Numbered from the stretch's first letter, positions 1 through 9,730 are shown. The stretch is DNA of 64,000 nt from Candidatus Bathyarchaeota archaeon (GCA_023488905.1 JAMDCQ010000003.1:62001-126000), one strand, 5' to 3'. A program made the numbers and translations. Notes: generated by a model from the letters alone, not told the origin.

Positions 1-1
1 A

Positions 2-121
2 AGGGTCCGCGAGAGTGGATTAAGAATAGTTACTTACGCGAAATCTCCGACGAAGCTACCGTTTTATAATCATGTAATTGTAGCAATGAAAGGCGAATTG
101 GACGTTAACAAAAACACGGCA
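2..121 (+). CDS. Possible C-terminal end of a gene cut by the window edge
   Basis: The reading frame is open from base 2 to a TGA at 119-121 and would encode about 39 residues, including the run YAKSPTKLPFYNHVIVAMKG. This looks protein-like, but it is too short to assign to a family. A second frame (1-69) is also open to a TAA, so the choice of frame is uncertain. No function is proposed. The rest of the leader up to 181 holds nothing recognisable. Confidence 0.3.
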
Positions 122-181
122 TGAGACCCGAACTACTTCGCACTTCAAGCCAGTATACCTCAGAACATAAACCTTGACAGC

Positions 182-1426
182 TTAATCATTGAGTTTAATA
201 GACGATGAGTCGCTTTTCTCCAGCCAATTACGTGACTTGGCCAAAGTTTTCCCTGCAAAGGTAATTTTGAGTGCGTCGCCGTAGGGGCAGATTTCTACGC
301 ATCGCGCGCATAGTATGCATCGGGATTCGGTGACGTCGCCGCCTTTCTTTTCGTACATGTCGGTGGCTTGGGTTGGGCAGACGCGTTTGCAGACGCCGCA
401 TTTGGTGCATTTCGCCTCGTTCTTCTCTAACTTTGTTAAAGCAATGTGCCTAAATGGTCGGTACGCGCTGAACAACGCACCTAAGCCGCCCATCGGGCAG
501 ATACGGCACCATGCACGTCGGTAAGTCAGGGCCAAAATCGTCACGATGATGAGTACAGCTACGTTTATCGAGGTTAGGTAGAAGCCGCTTATCCACAGTG
601 GCCCATACACTATCTGTGAGACATAGGACCAATCCATCGCTCCGATGGCGCATTCCACAGCAATACAGAGCGGTCTAGCGGGGCAAACTAGGCAGAAGGG
701 CTCGTTGATGTTGCTTACGATGCCTGCTTCGGTTCCTTCAGGTCCACCAGGTATCGTTCCGGGGACAATTTCAGTGCCGAAAATAGCGTAGGAACCAAAG
801 ATTACGCTAAGAAGCATAAACACTGCGATAATCACGAAGCTTGACTGTATCAGCTTCTTATTGGTCTTGTCCGAAACGTTAAGGTGTCTGAGCCGCGTTG
901 CCTTGCGCACCCGTGTTAGGAGGTCTTGGTAGAGGCCAAACGGGCAGAGCCAGCCACAGAAGGAACGCCCCAAGACCACGCATGCAACGATGAGGGAACC
1001 CAAAACGATAGCTAACTTTTCAAGTCCAGACGTGGAATAGTTGACTTGATATCCACGGGGGTAATCCCAGAAGGGGAAAATGTAGGCTTGAAGTTGCCAG
1101 ATGGCACAGGTTACGGTGCGCCCGTTGGGGTAGTAGCATGCCAAGAAGGGCACAGAGATGCCGTCGGGAAACTGGTTGCCCAAGATATTAGCGCCCAGCA
1201 AGTTGTCGCGGGGGGAAGGACCCAGCGGCGCAAATATTTCCACATTGAAAGGTCCGATGAGCAAACCCATGAATACAGCGAAGACCGCGGCGATCTGGAT
1301 GAAGAGCCTCAAGGTGCTGATTTTTCGGGTTTTGTCTTTGGATAGTTTTAGGATTAAAATTATGCTTACTGCAACGATTAAGGCAAATAAGGGTACTACG
1401 ATGTAGGGAGAGTTTTCAGTTACCAT
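182..1426 (-). CDS. NapH/NosR-like membrane polyferredoxin
   Basis: Membrane electron-transfer protein of 414 residues. About five or six hydrophobic segments are spread through it. The conserved C-rich membrane-edge motifs are present (SFCGWLCPFG near 155, and AWCRICPMGG near 305). Two classical 4Fe-4S motifs lie near the C-terminus (CTKCGVCKRVCP and CILCARCVEICP). This arrangement is typical of the NapH/NosR/MauN group, which passes electrons across the membrane to periplasmic or cytoplasmic partners. Its ATG overlaps the end of the upstream exported-protein gene by 11 nt, so the two are likely co-transcribed and translationally coupled. The redox partner is not in the window, so the exact substrate cannot be named. 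Confidence 0.8.
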   Translation of the reverse strand: MVTENSPYIVVPLFALIVAVSIILILKLSKDKTRKISTLRLFIQIAAVFAVFMGLLIGPFNVEIFAPLGPSPRDNLLGANILGNQFPDGISVPFLACYYPNGRTVTCAIWQLQAYIFPFWDYPRGYQVNYSTSGLEKLAIVLGSLIVACVVLGRSFCGWLCPFGLYQDLLTRVRKATRLRHLNVSDKTNKKLIQSSFVIIAVFMLLSVIFGSYAIFGTEIVPGTIPGGPEGTEAGIVSNINEPFCLVCPARPLCIAVECAIGAMDWSYVSQIVYGPLWISGFYLTSINVAVLIIVTILALTYRRAWCRICPMGGLGALFSAYRPFRHIALTKLEKNEAKCTKCGVCKRVCPTQATDMYEKKGGDVTESRCILCARCVEICPYGDALKITFAGKTLAKSRNWLEKSDSSSIKLND

Positions 1427-2111
1427 GCAGAGGGTTTCTCCTTATGTTGAAGCGGATTATGGTTGCAGCCGCCACCGTCACCGCCAAAACCGCAAGCAAG
1501 CCCAAGGCAACGGAGTGCTGCATATAAAACGGCAATGTGCTGCCTGAATCGACGCCGAAGCCGTAATGGGATACGGTTACGTTGCCTGTTCTGCCATAGA
1601 CGATAACTGTGTTGTCAGGCAGGAGCTGCCAGTCTTTGCCTTCAGCTAAGAATACGCCGGCAGGGTTGATTACGCCCCATTCACTGGAATGCGTCTGGTC
1701 AGTTGTGTTGATGTTTAGGTTAATCGTTTGCGTCCCCGCACCCTCAGCGAAGTACCTAATTGATCCGAAACGGTTGAATTGCGCGGACAGCCTGTCGGAG
1801 TAGAATGTGAAAATGGTTATGTTTGAGTCTTTGACAGATATGTCGAGGTTTCCCAACCTTAGGGAACTGTTGTTCCTGTTGAGGGTCAAATCGGTGAAAA
1901 ACCATGTGTCATTTTGCAGTGCCGCTGAGGTGTAGGTGCCGTTGAAGGCGAAGTTTAGGGAGCCGTTTAGTTGGGGTATTATGAATTTGTCATTGGGGGT
2001 AAATGGTGTGGCGTTCTGGGCTTGAGCACTCGGGTACAGAAAGAGAAACATAAAACCTACCGTTACCGCCACTATTCGCAGCTTGAATAGTTTAGCCTCT
2101 CTCGCCTTCAA
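1416..2111 (-). CDS. Exported membrane-anchored protein, unknown function
   Basis: This 231-residue protein starts with a basic stretch and a hydrophobic signal peptide that ends near the sequence SAQAQ. It then has a polar, Asn/Thr-rich beta-type exterior domain with several N-glycosylation-type sequons. One membrane helix (about 197-219) and a short basic tail close the protein. It should therefore sit outside the cell, held by its C-terminus. No family is recognised. The gene overlaps the polyferredoxin start, which suggests a shared operon and perhaps an accessory role for that membrane complex; this is inference. Confidence 0.7.
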   Translation of the reverse strand: MKAREAKLFKLRIVAVTVGFMFLFLYPSAQAQNATPFTPNDKFIIPQLNGSLNFAFNGTYTSAALQNDTWFFTDLTLNRNNSSLRLGNLDISVKDSNITIFTFYSDRLSAQFNRFGSIRYFAEGAGTQTINLNINTTDQTHSSEWGVINPAGVFLAEGKDWQLLPDNTVIVYGRTGNVTVSHYGFGVDSGSTLPFYMQHSVALGLLAVLAVTVAAATIIRFNIRRNPLHGN

Positions 2112-2197
2112 AGCCCGCCCACTATAAACAAAAAAATAAACAATTAAGGCTATAAGGCTTATTCAAGCATAAGTCTTAAGCCGTTTTTGGATTCTGA

Positions 2198-2887
2198 CTA
2201 AATGTCAAAGTCTTTGCTTGCTGGTTCCTCGTCTGGTTCGGGTTCTTCTGCTGGTGGAGCCATAGGTGCTTCACTGGGGGCTTCAGAGGCTGGTTTACGT
2301 GGTTTCTTGCTTTTCATCATGAAAAAGAACACGAGCGCAGCAACGATTACTGCGGCTGCCACCACAGTTATCCAAGGTAACCAATCAGTCGGCTCACCAT
2401 CATTGGGGCTTCCGCTTGAGGTAGGATTAACGGTTGGGCTGGAGGAGGATGCAACAACTTGGATTGTTGCTTCTGCAGAGTTAAAAGAGAAAGCCGTACC
2501 TGATGAGTCTATACCGTCAGCACCAGCGAAGTAAGTATGCGAACCAATGCTTGCAGTTGTCGGAATCTGAATTAGGAACTGGGTGATGTATACACCATTT
2601 GCTTCCACAGTTACTGCCTCCCAACCGGAAGAACCTGCTTTCGGACCGAAGAGTTGGTCAGCTTGCATCCAGTCCGTGTGGATACCGAGAGCATAAATAG
2701 TTAGTTCTTGTGAAACATGGCTTTGGAAGGTAAAGCTAACAATTACAGTGTCGCCTGGTTTAGGCGCAGAGTTGGAAAGCGTCGTCTGGATTGTTACGTC
2801 ACTTGATGAGAGCGCGGAAACGAGCCCTATTGAAAGGAAAATAACTACAAAAAAGGTTGCTACAGTTACGGTTCGGAGTCCCTTCAC
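2198..2887 (-). CDS. Secreted beta-sandwich protein with C-terminal anchor
   Basis: The 229-residue product has an N-terminal signal peptide (hydrophobic, about residues 7-26). An Ig-like beta-rich domain follows (about 30-145; it contains the typical KPGDTVIVSFTF opening of archaeal surface domains). A Ser/Thr/Pro-rich linker, one membrane helix (about 170-192) and a cytoplasmic tail rich in Pro and Glu complete it. It is a cell-surface protein of unknown role. It lies 86 nt upstream of the preceding exported-protein gene on the same strand and may belong to the same transcription unit. The function of the charged tail is unknown. Confidence 0.7.
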   Translation of the reverse strand: MKGLRTVTVATFFVVIFLSIGLVSALSSSDVTIQTTLSNSAPKPGDTVIVSFTFQSHVSQELTIYALGIHTDWMQADQLFGPKAGSSGWEAVTVEANGVYITQFLIQIPTTASIGSHTYFAGADGIDSSGTAFSFNSAEATIQVVASSSSPTVNPTSSGSPNDGEPTDWLPWITVVAAAVIVAALVFFFMMKSKKPRKPASEAPSEAPMAPPAEEPEPDEEPASKDFDI

Positions 2888-3028
2888 CTAAATTCCTCTT
2901 ATATCCATTCAGTCACAACAGTTCGGTATATATAATTTTTCCATAATCTCACCTAACTAATCAGAAAATGCCCGCTAAGAAATGTTACAGTGTTGGATAG
3001 AGAAATGGCTTCTTCCACGTTCAGATGC

Positions 3029-3163
3029 TTATGCCAAGCTTGCCTGGTCAACTAGATGCGCGGTTCCGTCGGGGCAGTAAACTTTTTCACCTAAACCGAC
3101 TTTGCGGTACCGCGCGAGGCATGGCTTCTGCAGCCCGCACCCGTCACAATCTCGAGAAATCAC
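3029..3163 (-). CDS. Small cysteine-rich (zinc-ribbon-like) protein
   Basis: A 44-residue frame lies in the 400-bp gap between larger genes. It starts with GTG behind a purine-rich stretch (GGGAGAGGGGTG). The peptide carries DCDGCGLQKPCLARY and, 15 residues after the last of these cysteines, VYCPDG. That makes four cysteines spaced like a treble-clef or zinc ribbon. Small proteins of this kind are common in archaea, but the family is not recognised. The Cys spacing is the main evidence that it is real. Confidence 0.5.
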   Translation of the reverse strand: MISRDCDGCGLQKPCLARYRKVGLGEKVYCPDGTAHLVDQASLA

Positions 3164-3294
3164 CTTTTGATTTCACCCCTCTCCCTTCACAAACATAGCT
3201 CATGGCACGAGATGATTTAAGTTAATTTACGGCTCAAGGCTTGTTTTGCGTTAACCTTAAGTTTGGGCAACCCGATGTTTGGCAGGGGAAAAGG

Positions 3295-3597
3295 ATGGAT
3301 ACCTTAGCCTTTGCAAACCTGCTCTTAGACGTAGCCAGTATCGTAAACTTCATAGCATTACTCTGGATGCTGCGTGCAATCATAAAAAACCGCAACTACC
3401 TCCGAGGCTTCAGCGTAGTCGGCTCCTTTTTGACTTTTATCTCCATTGTGGGTTTCGAATTGGCTTATCACCTGCTGGGGAACGTGATTGGTTTTGTTAT
3501 CGGCTGGGGAACCGTTGCGTTTTGGTTTTTAGCCTTTGTCTATACGCTTAAGCTTAAACTGAAGGGCACAACGAAGCTAAAAGAAACAGTAGGTTAG
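3295..3597 (+). CDS. Small three-helix membrane protein
   Basis: I chose the ATG at 3295, which follows the ribosome site AGGGGAAAAGG, rather than the longer frame from 3241. The 100-residue product has three hydrophobic segments (about 5-27, 40-60 and 62-85) and a lysine-rich end. No function can be given. The stop codon overlaps the stop of the convergent histidine kinase gene by 4 nt. Confidence 0.55.
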   Translation: MDTLAFANLLLDVASIVNFIALLWMLRAIIKNRNYLRGFSVVGSFLTFISIVGFELAYHLLGNVIGFVIGWGTVAFWFLAFVYTLKLKLKGTTKLKETVG

Positions 3598-4844
3598 TTA
3601 GCGGGGAATTTTACCGTAAAAGTTGTGCCTTTTCCCTCTTGGCTTTCAAAGCTTATGGTTCCACCGTGCGCTTCGATGACGCGTTTGCATACAGCTAATC
3701 CAAAGCCTTGCCCTCGGGGTTTTGTTGTGAACAGCGGTGTGAAGATTTGACCCTTGATTTTTTCACCTATGCCTACACCGGTGTCCTCTACGGAAATCGA
3801 GACGTGTCTGGCGGAGTTGATTTTCGCGGTGAGGGTGAGGGTGCCGCCTTTTGGCATTGCCTGCACTGCGTTGGTAACCAAGTTGATTAAGACACGTTTT
3901 ATCAGTTGAGGGTCCGCATTTATGGTGGGTACGATGTTGTGGTTGTTGATTTGGACGGAAATGTTAGGTGGAACAACAACAGTTGATAACACATTGTTTA
4001 AGAGAGCTTGCAGTTCGACAGGTTTCTTTTCTAAGCTTACAGGTTGAACAAACGCCTGCAAGTCACTGACAATCTTATCCATGTAGGCAATTTGATCTTC
4101 AATTACACGAAAACTCTCTTTCAAATTGAGTTTAGCCTCGTCGTCAGCTAAGTCTTCCACTTCAGACTTTACCAAATACAATTCACCCAGCAAGGTTTGC
4201 AGAGGATTACGCAAGTCATGCCCCACCATAGCGGCTGTTTGACCAATCGCCGCCAACCGCTCCGTATCCTTGAGCTGTTTGGTTCTTTCTTCAACGATTT
4301 TTTCCAGATTGCCCGCATGCTTTTCAAGGCTCTTTTGCAGTCGCGTCTGGACGCTAATGTCGCGCACAATTGACCAAATGCCGATAACATTACCTTTGCC
4401 ATCAGTTAATCGCCAAGTCCGCACCGAGGCTGGAAAGATAGTGTGGTCTTTGCGTCGGTACTCCCGCTCGAAAACGATGGATCGCCCAGTTTGTAGAACC
4501 TTGTTTACAATTTTTTCCCTTTGCTCATGATACTTTCTGGGCAACAACTGTTTTATGCTCAGGTTTTTCAGTTCATTCTTAGTGTAGCCCAGCATTTTTG
4601 CGTAGGCTTGGTTGCAGTCAATCATTTTTCCCTCTAAGTCACGGGCCATTATGCCGTCTTTGGTGGTTTGGTATAGTCTTCGGTAGCGTTTTTCTGCTGA
4701 GATTAGGGCCTTTTGAGCGTTTTTATTGTGGTCATGGTTGTTTGTGGAGTTGGGGGTGCTATCCTGTTGATTGGTTCTTTTAGAATTTTTGAATGGGGGT
4801 TTCTGGTTTTTCGCTGCGGCATGGGCAGTTTCGGTGGTAGGCAA
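3594..4844 (-). CDS. PAS-domain sensor histidine kinase
   Basis: Cytoplasmic sensor kinase of 416 residues. A polar N-terminus (1-45) is followed by a PAS domain (about 48-165, with the MLGYTKNELKNLSIKQLLP signature). A short coil leads to a HisKA dimerisation box with the phospho-acceptor histidine in MVGHDLRNPLQ (near 208). The HATPase domain has the N box (LVTNAVQAMPKGG), G1 (DTGVGIG) and G2 (GQGFGLAVCKR). There is no membrane helix, so it probably senses an internal signal. No response regulator is adjacent, as is usual for such archaeal orphans. Confidence 0.9.
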   Translation of the reverse strand: MPTTETAHAAAKNQKPPFKNSKRTNQQDSTPNSTNNHDHNKNAQKALISAEKRYRRLYQTTKDGIMARDLEGKMIDCNQAYAKMLGYTKNELKNLSIKQLLPRKYHEQREKIVNKVLQTGRSIVFEREYRRKDHTIFPASVRTWRLTDGKGNVIGIWSIVRDISVQTRLQKSLEKHAGNLEKIVEERTKQLKDTERLAAIGQTAAMVGHDLRNPLQTLLGELYLVKSEVEDLADDEAKLNLKESFRVIEDQIAYMDKIVSDLQAFVQPVSLEKKPVELQALLNNVLSTVVVPPNISVQINNHNIVPTINADPQLIKRVLINLVTNAVQAMPKGGTLTLTAKINSARHVSISVEDTGVGIGEKIKGQIFTPLFTTKPRGQGFGLAVCKRVIEAHGGTISFESQEGKGTTFTVKFPAN

Positions 4845-4973
4845 CCTATCTGACCCCTTATTCAGTAAATTAATACTGTTTGCATAAAAATTTTCCTATA
4901 TTATATATCCCAAAGCTACAAAATGAAGAAATACAGTTAATCCAACCGATTTCTAAAAACTGCGCAGGTCAGT

Positions 4974-7094
4974 TTAGCTTAGTCTATTAATATTGATAAC
5001 ATAATCAAACGTGGTCGTCCTGTTGGGCACTACCGAATAACTTAAGCCAACCCAACAGAACCGCTTCCTCGTCCACTCATACCCCCTAAAAAGCGCGGCT
5101 CCCTCTATGTTTCGGAGGCTAAACTGAATTTGACCGTTAACGCCGTGCAGAGTCGCGTGGTCTGCAGTCACTTTGTCCCATGCTCCAATTCTGTTTTCCA
5201 GAAGCGTTTCTCCTTTGCTGTCCGTGTATTTTTGAAAAAAGCTTGCGCCCTGCTCGTTTAGCAGAATTAGTTCTTTGCAGTTTTCACGTTGTATTTTTGA
5301 GAAGTCGGCATGTATTTGGATGACTTCGGGGCAGATGCGGTAAGTTAGGGTGACGGAGCCGCGGGGCTTGACTGTTTTGAACTCGGTTTTTATTTTTAGG
5401 AGTTGGCGTATCTCCATGATTTTGTTAAAGGCGGTTTTGAGTTTGCGGTGTTTTAGATACATTAACTCGAATTTTTTCCTCAGCCCAGAATAAAGTGAAT
5501 GATTAATGTAGCCGGTGTTTCCCACTTTTTTCACTGACACCGAATCTAAGGTGAAAACTTTTATCAACGTGTACCCGAGGCGATCTTTATGAATAGACAC
5601 GTTGGCTTTGCTGGAAAAAAACGTTTTATCCATATACTTAACCACGGGAACCCCGAAACCCACACCCTCCTCAACCAGCTCCTTATCATCCAACATTAAA
5701 ACAAGCCCTTTTTGCAGTGGCGCAGTTTCTAGACAGTTTGGGCGACAGTCCTTGTAGAGCCGAACCGCTAAGCGGTCTGTTAAGGGAACTGTGTATGGAT
5801 CCAGTTGAGCTTGATGCGTAAGTGAAGGCGCATCTACGACTGCTTTGTTTAATGGTTTGTTAGCGGCAGAAACAGTTTTTTTCATTATAGCCAATGCAAC
5901 GATGTACCATACAAGTGTGACTGCGAATCGGGCGGCAAGTCGGGCGGTCCCGAAATCTAAATCAAAAGCCTCCTTCCAAGCAATGACTGAGGGATCGACC
6001 AAAAAGAAAAGTTGCGGCAAAGACGCATTCAGCACCAAGAAAACCAAAGGAACAAGCCACGCCAAATGAAACATCTTTTTAGTTAATGTTCCCGCGCCGA
6101 TAAGTATCAACAAAAAAGGCAAAAGCAGATTGATATTTTGCTCAGAAAGCCATGAACGAAAAAGAAAAAACGCCAACAGCAAAACAACCGCACACTGGGC
6201 CAAGGCAATCACTGTTTTGGGGGGGTTACGGTAAACCCAGATGTACGCCGCAATCAGTGCGGGAACCCAGAGGTAACCCAAGAACCACAACGCCGCTGGC
6301 AACTCAGCCGACCGCACTAAAACATCAATCACGTTGAAGACGGTCATGCCTCCAGCCATCTTAAAAAAAGACGAAACCTCAGCAGACGAAGCAGGCATAA
6401 CCCAACCGAAAACGTAGAAAGGCAAAATCCCCAAAACCAACACCACACTCACAATTATCAAGAGACTAAAAGCGTTATTTCGGCGGTTTCTTGAGGCAAA
6501 AAGCAGCGGTAACCCAAGCAAGGGTAAAGAAATCGGTTTAAAAACAAAGCTCACCGTCAACAAAAATGCTGATTGCACAGTTTTTCCTTTACTCAACAAA
6601 TACAACCCCCAAACACAAAGCAAAGCTATGAAAGTGTCGAACTGTCCCCAAGCAGTCGTTGTTAAGAGCGTGAAAGGATTGAATAGCAAAAAGAGCCATG
6701 TGAACTGCGCGGTTTTTTTGGGCAGGTTTTGGGTGAGCATTATGTTTTTTGTTACATAAGCGAGGAGGATGTTGCTGGCGATTATGGGGATTTTTGTGGC
6801 AAAGTTGTAGATGAAAAGGTTGGGGAGTATGCTGTAGGTTTGTCGGTAAATGATGCCTAAAAGCAGCGGCCAAGGAGACGGATACCCAATTATGGGGTTT
6901 AACCCTGTTAGGTGGGGGTTGGAGAAAACAGAAATCTCGTGTTGTTGATAGGGGTTTAAGCCTGAACTCACAAGGTAGCCTGTGTCTAGAAAAATTCTTT
7001 GGTCGTAGTAGTGACCCAGAAATATAGCCATAGGCAACTGAACTATGACACTTAGCAAAACGGTTAGCTGCTCATGCGTAAGGTCATATTTCAT
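4974..7094 (-). CDS. GT-C-fold membrane glycosyltransferase
   Basis: A 706-residue polytopic protein. The first ~420 residues hold about ten to twelve membrane segments. The first loop has the acidic/aromatic arrangement of dolichyl-phosphate-sugar-dependent GT-C enzymes (GHYYDQRIFLDTG, GLNPY and later YPSPWPLLLG). A second conserved stretch, AWGQFDTFIALLC, resembles the archaeal mannosyltransferase-like group. The C-terminal ~280 residues are soluble, predicted beta-rich, and of unknown role. It probably transfers a lipid-linked sugar outside the membrane. The surrounding secreted proteins with many N-glycosylation sequons would be plausible acceptors; this is inference. Confidence 0.7.
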   Translation of the reverse strand: MKYDLTHEQLTVLLSVIVQLPMAIFLGHYYDQRIFLDTGYLVSSGLNPYQQHEISVFSNPHLTGLNPIIGYPSPWPLLLGIIYRQTYSILPNLFIYNFATKIPIIASNILLAYVTKNIMLTQNLPKKTAQFTWLFLLFNPFTLLTTTAWGQFDTFIALLCVWGLYLLSKGKTVQSAFLLTVSFVFKPISLPLLGLPLLFASRNRRNNAFSLLIIVSVVLVLGILPFYVFGWVMPASSAEVSSFFKMAGGMTVFNVIDVLVRSAELPAALWFLGYLWVPALIAAYIWVYRNPPKTVIALAQCAVVLLLAFFLFRSWLSEQNINLLLPFLLILIGAGTLTKKMFHLAWLVPLVFLVLNASLPQLFFLVDPSVIAWKEAFDLDFGTARLAARFAVTLVWYIVALAIMKKTVSAANKPLNKAVVDAPSLTHQAQLDPYTVPLTDRLAVRLYKDCRPNCLETAPLQKGLVLMLDDKELVEEGVGFGVPVVKYMDKTFFSSKANVSIHKDRLGYTLIKVFTLDSVSVKKVGNTGYINHSLYSGLRKKFELMYLKHRKLKTAFNKIMEIRQLLKIKTEFKTVKPRGSVTLTYRICPEVIQIHADFSKIQRENCKELILLNEQGASFFQKYTDSKGETLLENRIGAWDKVTADHATLHGVNGQIQFSLRNIEGAALFRGYEWTRKRFCWVGLSYSVVPNRTTTFDYVININRLS

Positions 7095-7141
7095 CTAAAG
7101 TTACCTTTAAGAACAGATAAAAAACGAAAAAAGAAGAGAAG

Positions 7142-8293
7142 CTATTTAAAAAGAAGGGTTTTTCTGAGAAGCTTCGGTTTAGCCAAGACGACTACAAACA
7201 ATACTGCTGCCAAAAGGATCGACACCGCGATGATTGGTATTTCTGGCACCCAAGCCATACCGTTGAAAGCCATGATTTGGCCGCCGTCACCCACCGCCCA
7301 CGCTTGTAGCATTCCAGTGGTTTCGCCGTGAATCATGGAGATGCCTCTTAGGTTGCCGCTTATCAGGTTGATGTTGCAATCCCACTGTGTGCCTGTCCAG
7401 TACATCACTAAGCCGTTGCTGCCGCATGCCCAAGCTGACGTAGCGTTCCCTACAGAGATGGAGTATATGGTTGAGTTAACGGATTGGGAGGGGGTTGTTG
7501 TGTTCATGGTGCCGAAGTTGAATTTGTCCCACACTTGCCAAGTGGACTGGTTGAGGTTTAGGACCACGCCGTTGTTGTTGCTGCCGCCTGCTACCCAGCC
7601 GTTGCTGGTGTCCAGCATCTGAATTGTGTAGAGGGGCGCGTTGGTTGGACTCGTCATGGTTTCCCAGTTGGAGCCCGTCCAATGCATAATTGTGCCTGCG
7701 TCGCCGACTGCCCATGCTTCTGCTGAGTTGTGAGCCATTGCCACAGCTCTTAGGGTGTTGGGGGTTACGTCTGTTATGGCGAACCATGTGTCTCCGTTCC
7801 AGTTTAAGGTCAATCCACCTGCGCCAACAATCCAGCCCATCATGCCATCAGTCGTTATCGTAACTGAATGCAGAGTGGAGTTGATAGTGTCAAAGGCGTC
7901 GGTGAAGCCGCTGAAGCTTATTCGGCTCCAAACGTTCCAAGTGCCGTTATAGTGCAGAATCACTCCTGAGTTGCCGCTTCCTCCTACAGCCCAGCCGTTG
8001 GTTACGTTGTTAAACGCGACTGAGTAGAGGTGGGATGCTGTGGGGCTTGGCACGGTTGTCCATGAGTTGGCGTTCCAGTGGACAATGGTTCCTGCATCGC
8101 CGACCGCCCAAGCTTCAAGCGTTGTTAAGTCGCCGTTGGCGTCGGGGCTATTGACGACGCACACTGCGTTAAGCGTTGTAGTGGTTGGGCTGACTACGCC
8201 CGTATCGATTGAGGATTGCGCTGCCGCGGTTGAGAAAGCTAAACTGAGGCTGAAAAGACAAAGTGCTAAGGTTATTTTTAGTGAAAATTTCAT
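7142..8293 (-). CDS. Secreted beta-propeller protein with C-terminal anchor
   Basis: The 383-residue product has a signal peptide (1-25) and then about six to seven repeats of the form W-A-V-G-x-x-G-x-I-x-H-W-N-G. This is the pattern of YCF48/BNR-like propeller blades. It ends with one membrane helix (about 352-372) and a basic tail. It is thus an extracellular propeller held in the membrane. Ligand and role are unknown. It lies 47 nt upstream of the GT-C gene on the same strand and may be co-transcribed with it. Confidence 0.7.
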   Translation of the reverse strand: MKFSLKITLALCLFSLSLAFSTAAAQSSIDTGVVSPTTTTLNAVCVVNSPDANGDLTTLEAWAVGDAGTIVHWNANSWTTVPSPTASHLYSVAFNNVTNGWAVGGSGNSGVILHYNGTWNVWSRISFSGFTDAFDTINSTLHSVTITTDGMMGWIVGAGGLTLNWNGDTWFAITDVTPNTLRAVAMAHNSAEAWAVGDAGTIMHWTGSNWETMTSPTNAPLYTIQMLDTSNGWVAGGSNNNGVVLNLNQSTWQVWDKFNFGTMNTTTPSQSVNSTIYSISVGNATSAWACGSNGLVMYWTGTQWDCNINLISGNLRGISMIHGETTGMLQAWAVGDGGQIMAFNGMAWVPEIPIIAVSILLAAVLFVVVLAKPKLLRKTLLFK

Positions 8294-8355
8294 CTCTTAC
8301 TTTTTCACCTGCCTAAAAATTCGACAACCTAGCAAAATCAAACCGCGCTAATTAT

Positions 8356-8418
8356 AAGTTTGTGACTGTACAACCATGACCACTAAAAGACCATATCCAG
8401 CCGTATAAGTCACAACTT
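8356..8418. repeat. Inverted repeat upstream of the DRG GTPase
   Basis: The arms AAGTTTGTGACT (8356-8367) and AGTCACAACTT (8408-8418) are complementary except for one bulged base, with a 40-nt loop. The element lies in the 246-bp divergent intergenic space between the propeller gene and the GTPase gene. It could be an operator or a structured leader. No further support is visible. Confidence 0.45.
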
Positions 8419-8539
8419 TGAGCTACATAAACAACCGCCAGCTAAACAGCCCCATAAATGCCATTTACCCCCGTCAGTTAGGGGTTTTATGCAGAAATAG
8501 TCTTAAAGTCGATTCTGCGTATGTATCAGCGAAGTTTGT

Positions 8540-9730
8540 ATGCCTACTAATCTGCCGCCTGAAGCAATGGACAAGTGGGAAGCAGTAGAAGCCGCCCATA
8601 CGCCGAAAGAAAAAATGGATGCGATGATAGAGTTCCTAAAGTATGTTCCGCATCACAAGGGCACCATGAAGCTCCGCGGCGAAATGAACCGCAAAATTGC
8701 GCTTATCCGTGATGACTTAGAGAAAAAGAAGCGGATGGGCACGGGCAAGAGCAGCGGTGGACCTAAACTTTTCATCGAAAAAGCTGCTTCAGCTCAGGTG
8801 GCGTTGGTTGGCATGACTAATGTAGGTAAAAGCTGTTTGATGAATGCGACAACAAACTCTAAAGTCCGCGTTACCCCCACACCTTTTAGCACCCATGAAC
8901 CTGTACCTGGCATCATGAGCTATAAGGATGTGCAGTTCCAGATTGTGGAGGCTCCCGCCGTTATGGAGGGCGCAGCGGAGGGTAAGGCGGGTGGTAACGT
9001 TACGCTTGGGTTGGCGCGTAATGCTGACGGCGTAATTTTGATGCTTGACCTAAGCCGTGACCCGGTTGAGCAGTTAGAGTTGATTTTGGCTGAACTGGAG
9101 AAGACGCGGTTGCTTGTCAGTAAACCCAGCGGGGGACGCGTGGAAATTGAGCGGCGTCCTGCTGGTACGCGTCTTAGGGTCGTTATTGTCGGTAGGTTGG
9201 TTGACTGCAGTGTACGTCAGGTTGAGGACCTATTAAGGAGCTACCGAGTCAACGATGCCATCGTACGTATCAGCGGCGTAGTAACCTTAAACGACGTAGA
9301 AGACGCCATCTACGAAAACACCATCTACAAGCCTGCAGTAATCGTCGCCAACAAACTTGACCTTCCAGGCGCATTAGATAATCTCCAAAAACTCAAGGCA
9401 CACGTAAACGGCAAACTGCCGATAATTCCCATGTCGTGTGAACGTAAACTGGGCATTCCAGAGTTAGGAAAAGCGATTTTTGATTCATTGGGGATTATTC
9501 GAATCTACACCAAGGAACCCGGCCAAAAAACGCACAGTGACCACCCGTTTCCCCTGCGCAAAGGCGCCACCGTAAACGAGTTAGCAAAAAACATTCACAA
9601 GGAGTTGTTGATGAATTTTATGTTTGCGATGGTTTGGGCTAAGCGGCTGCCGTTTAGTCCCAAAAAGGTCGGGTTGAACTTTGTGCTCGACGACGGCGAC
9701 ATAGTGGAGATTCATGCCAGAATAGCTTAG
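8540..9730 (+). CDS. DRG/Obg-type GTPase with TGS domain
   Basis: Translation-associated GTPase of 396 residues. An N-terminal helical region (1-85) precedes the G domain: G1 GMTNVGKS (near 94), G4 NKLD and G5-like MSCE. The C-terminal TGS domain (about 325-395) binds RNA or ribosome partners. The G2/G3 segment has the typical DRG run GAAEGKAGG, but the G3 box usually written D-x-P-G reads E-A-P-A here, so the catalytic Asp and Gly are replaced. DRG proteins act with the ribosome in archaea and eukaryotes; whether this copy still hydrolyses GTP normally is open. Confidence 0.85.
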   Translation: MPTNLPPEAMDKWEAVEAAHTPKEKMDAMIEFLKYVPHHKGTMKLRGEMNRKIALIRDDLEKKKRMGTGKSSGGPKLFIEKAASAQVALVGMTNVGKSCLMNATTNSKVRVTPTPFSTHEPVPGIMSYKDVQFQIVEAPAVMEGAAEGKAGGNVTLGLARNADGVILMLDLSRDPVEQLELILAELEKTRLLVSKPSGGRVEIERRPAGTRLRVVIVGRLVDCSVRQVEDLLRSYRVNDAIVRISGVVTLNDVEDAIYENTIYKPAVIVANKLDLPGALDNLQKLKAHVNGKLPIIPMSCERKLGIPELGKAIFDSLGIIRIYTKEPGQKTHSDHPFPLRKGATVNELAKNIHKELLMNFMFAMVWAKRLPFSPKKVGLNFVLDDGDIVEIHARIA

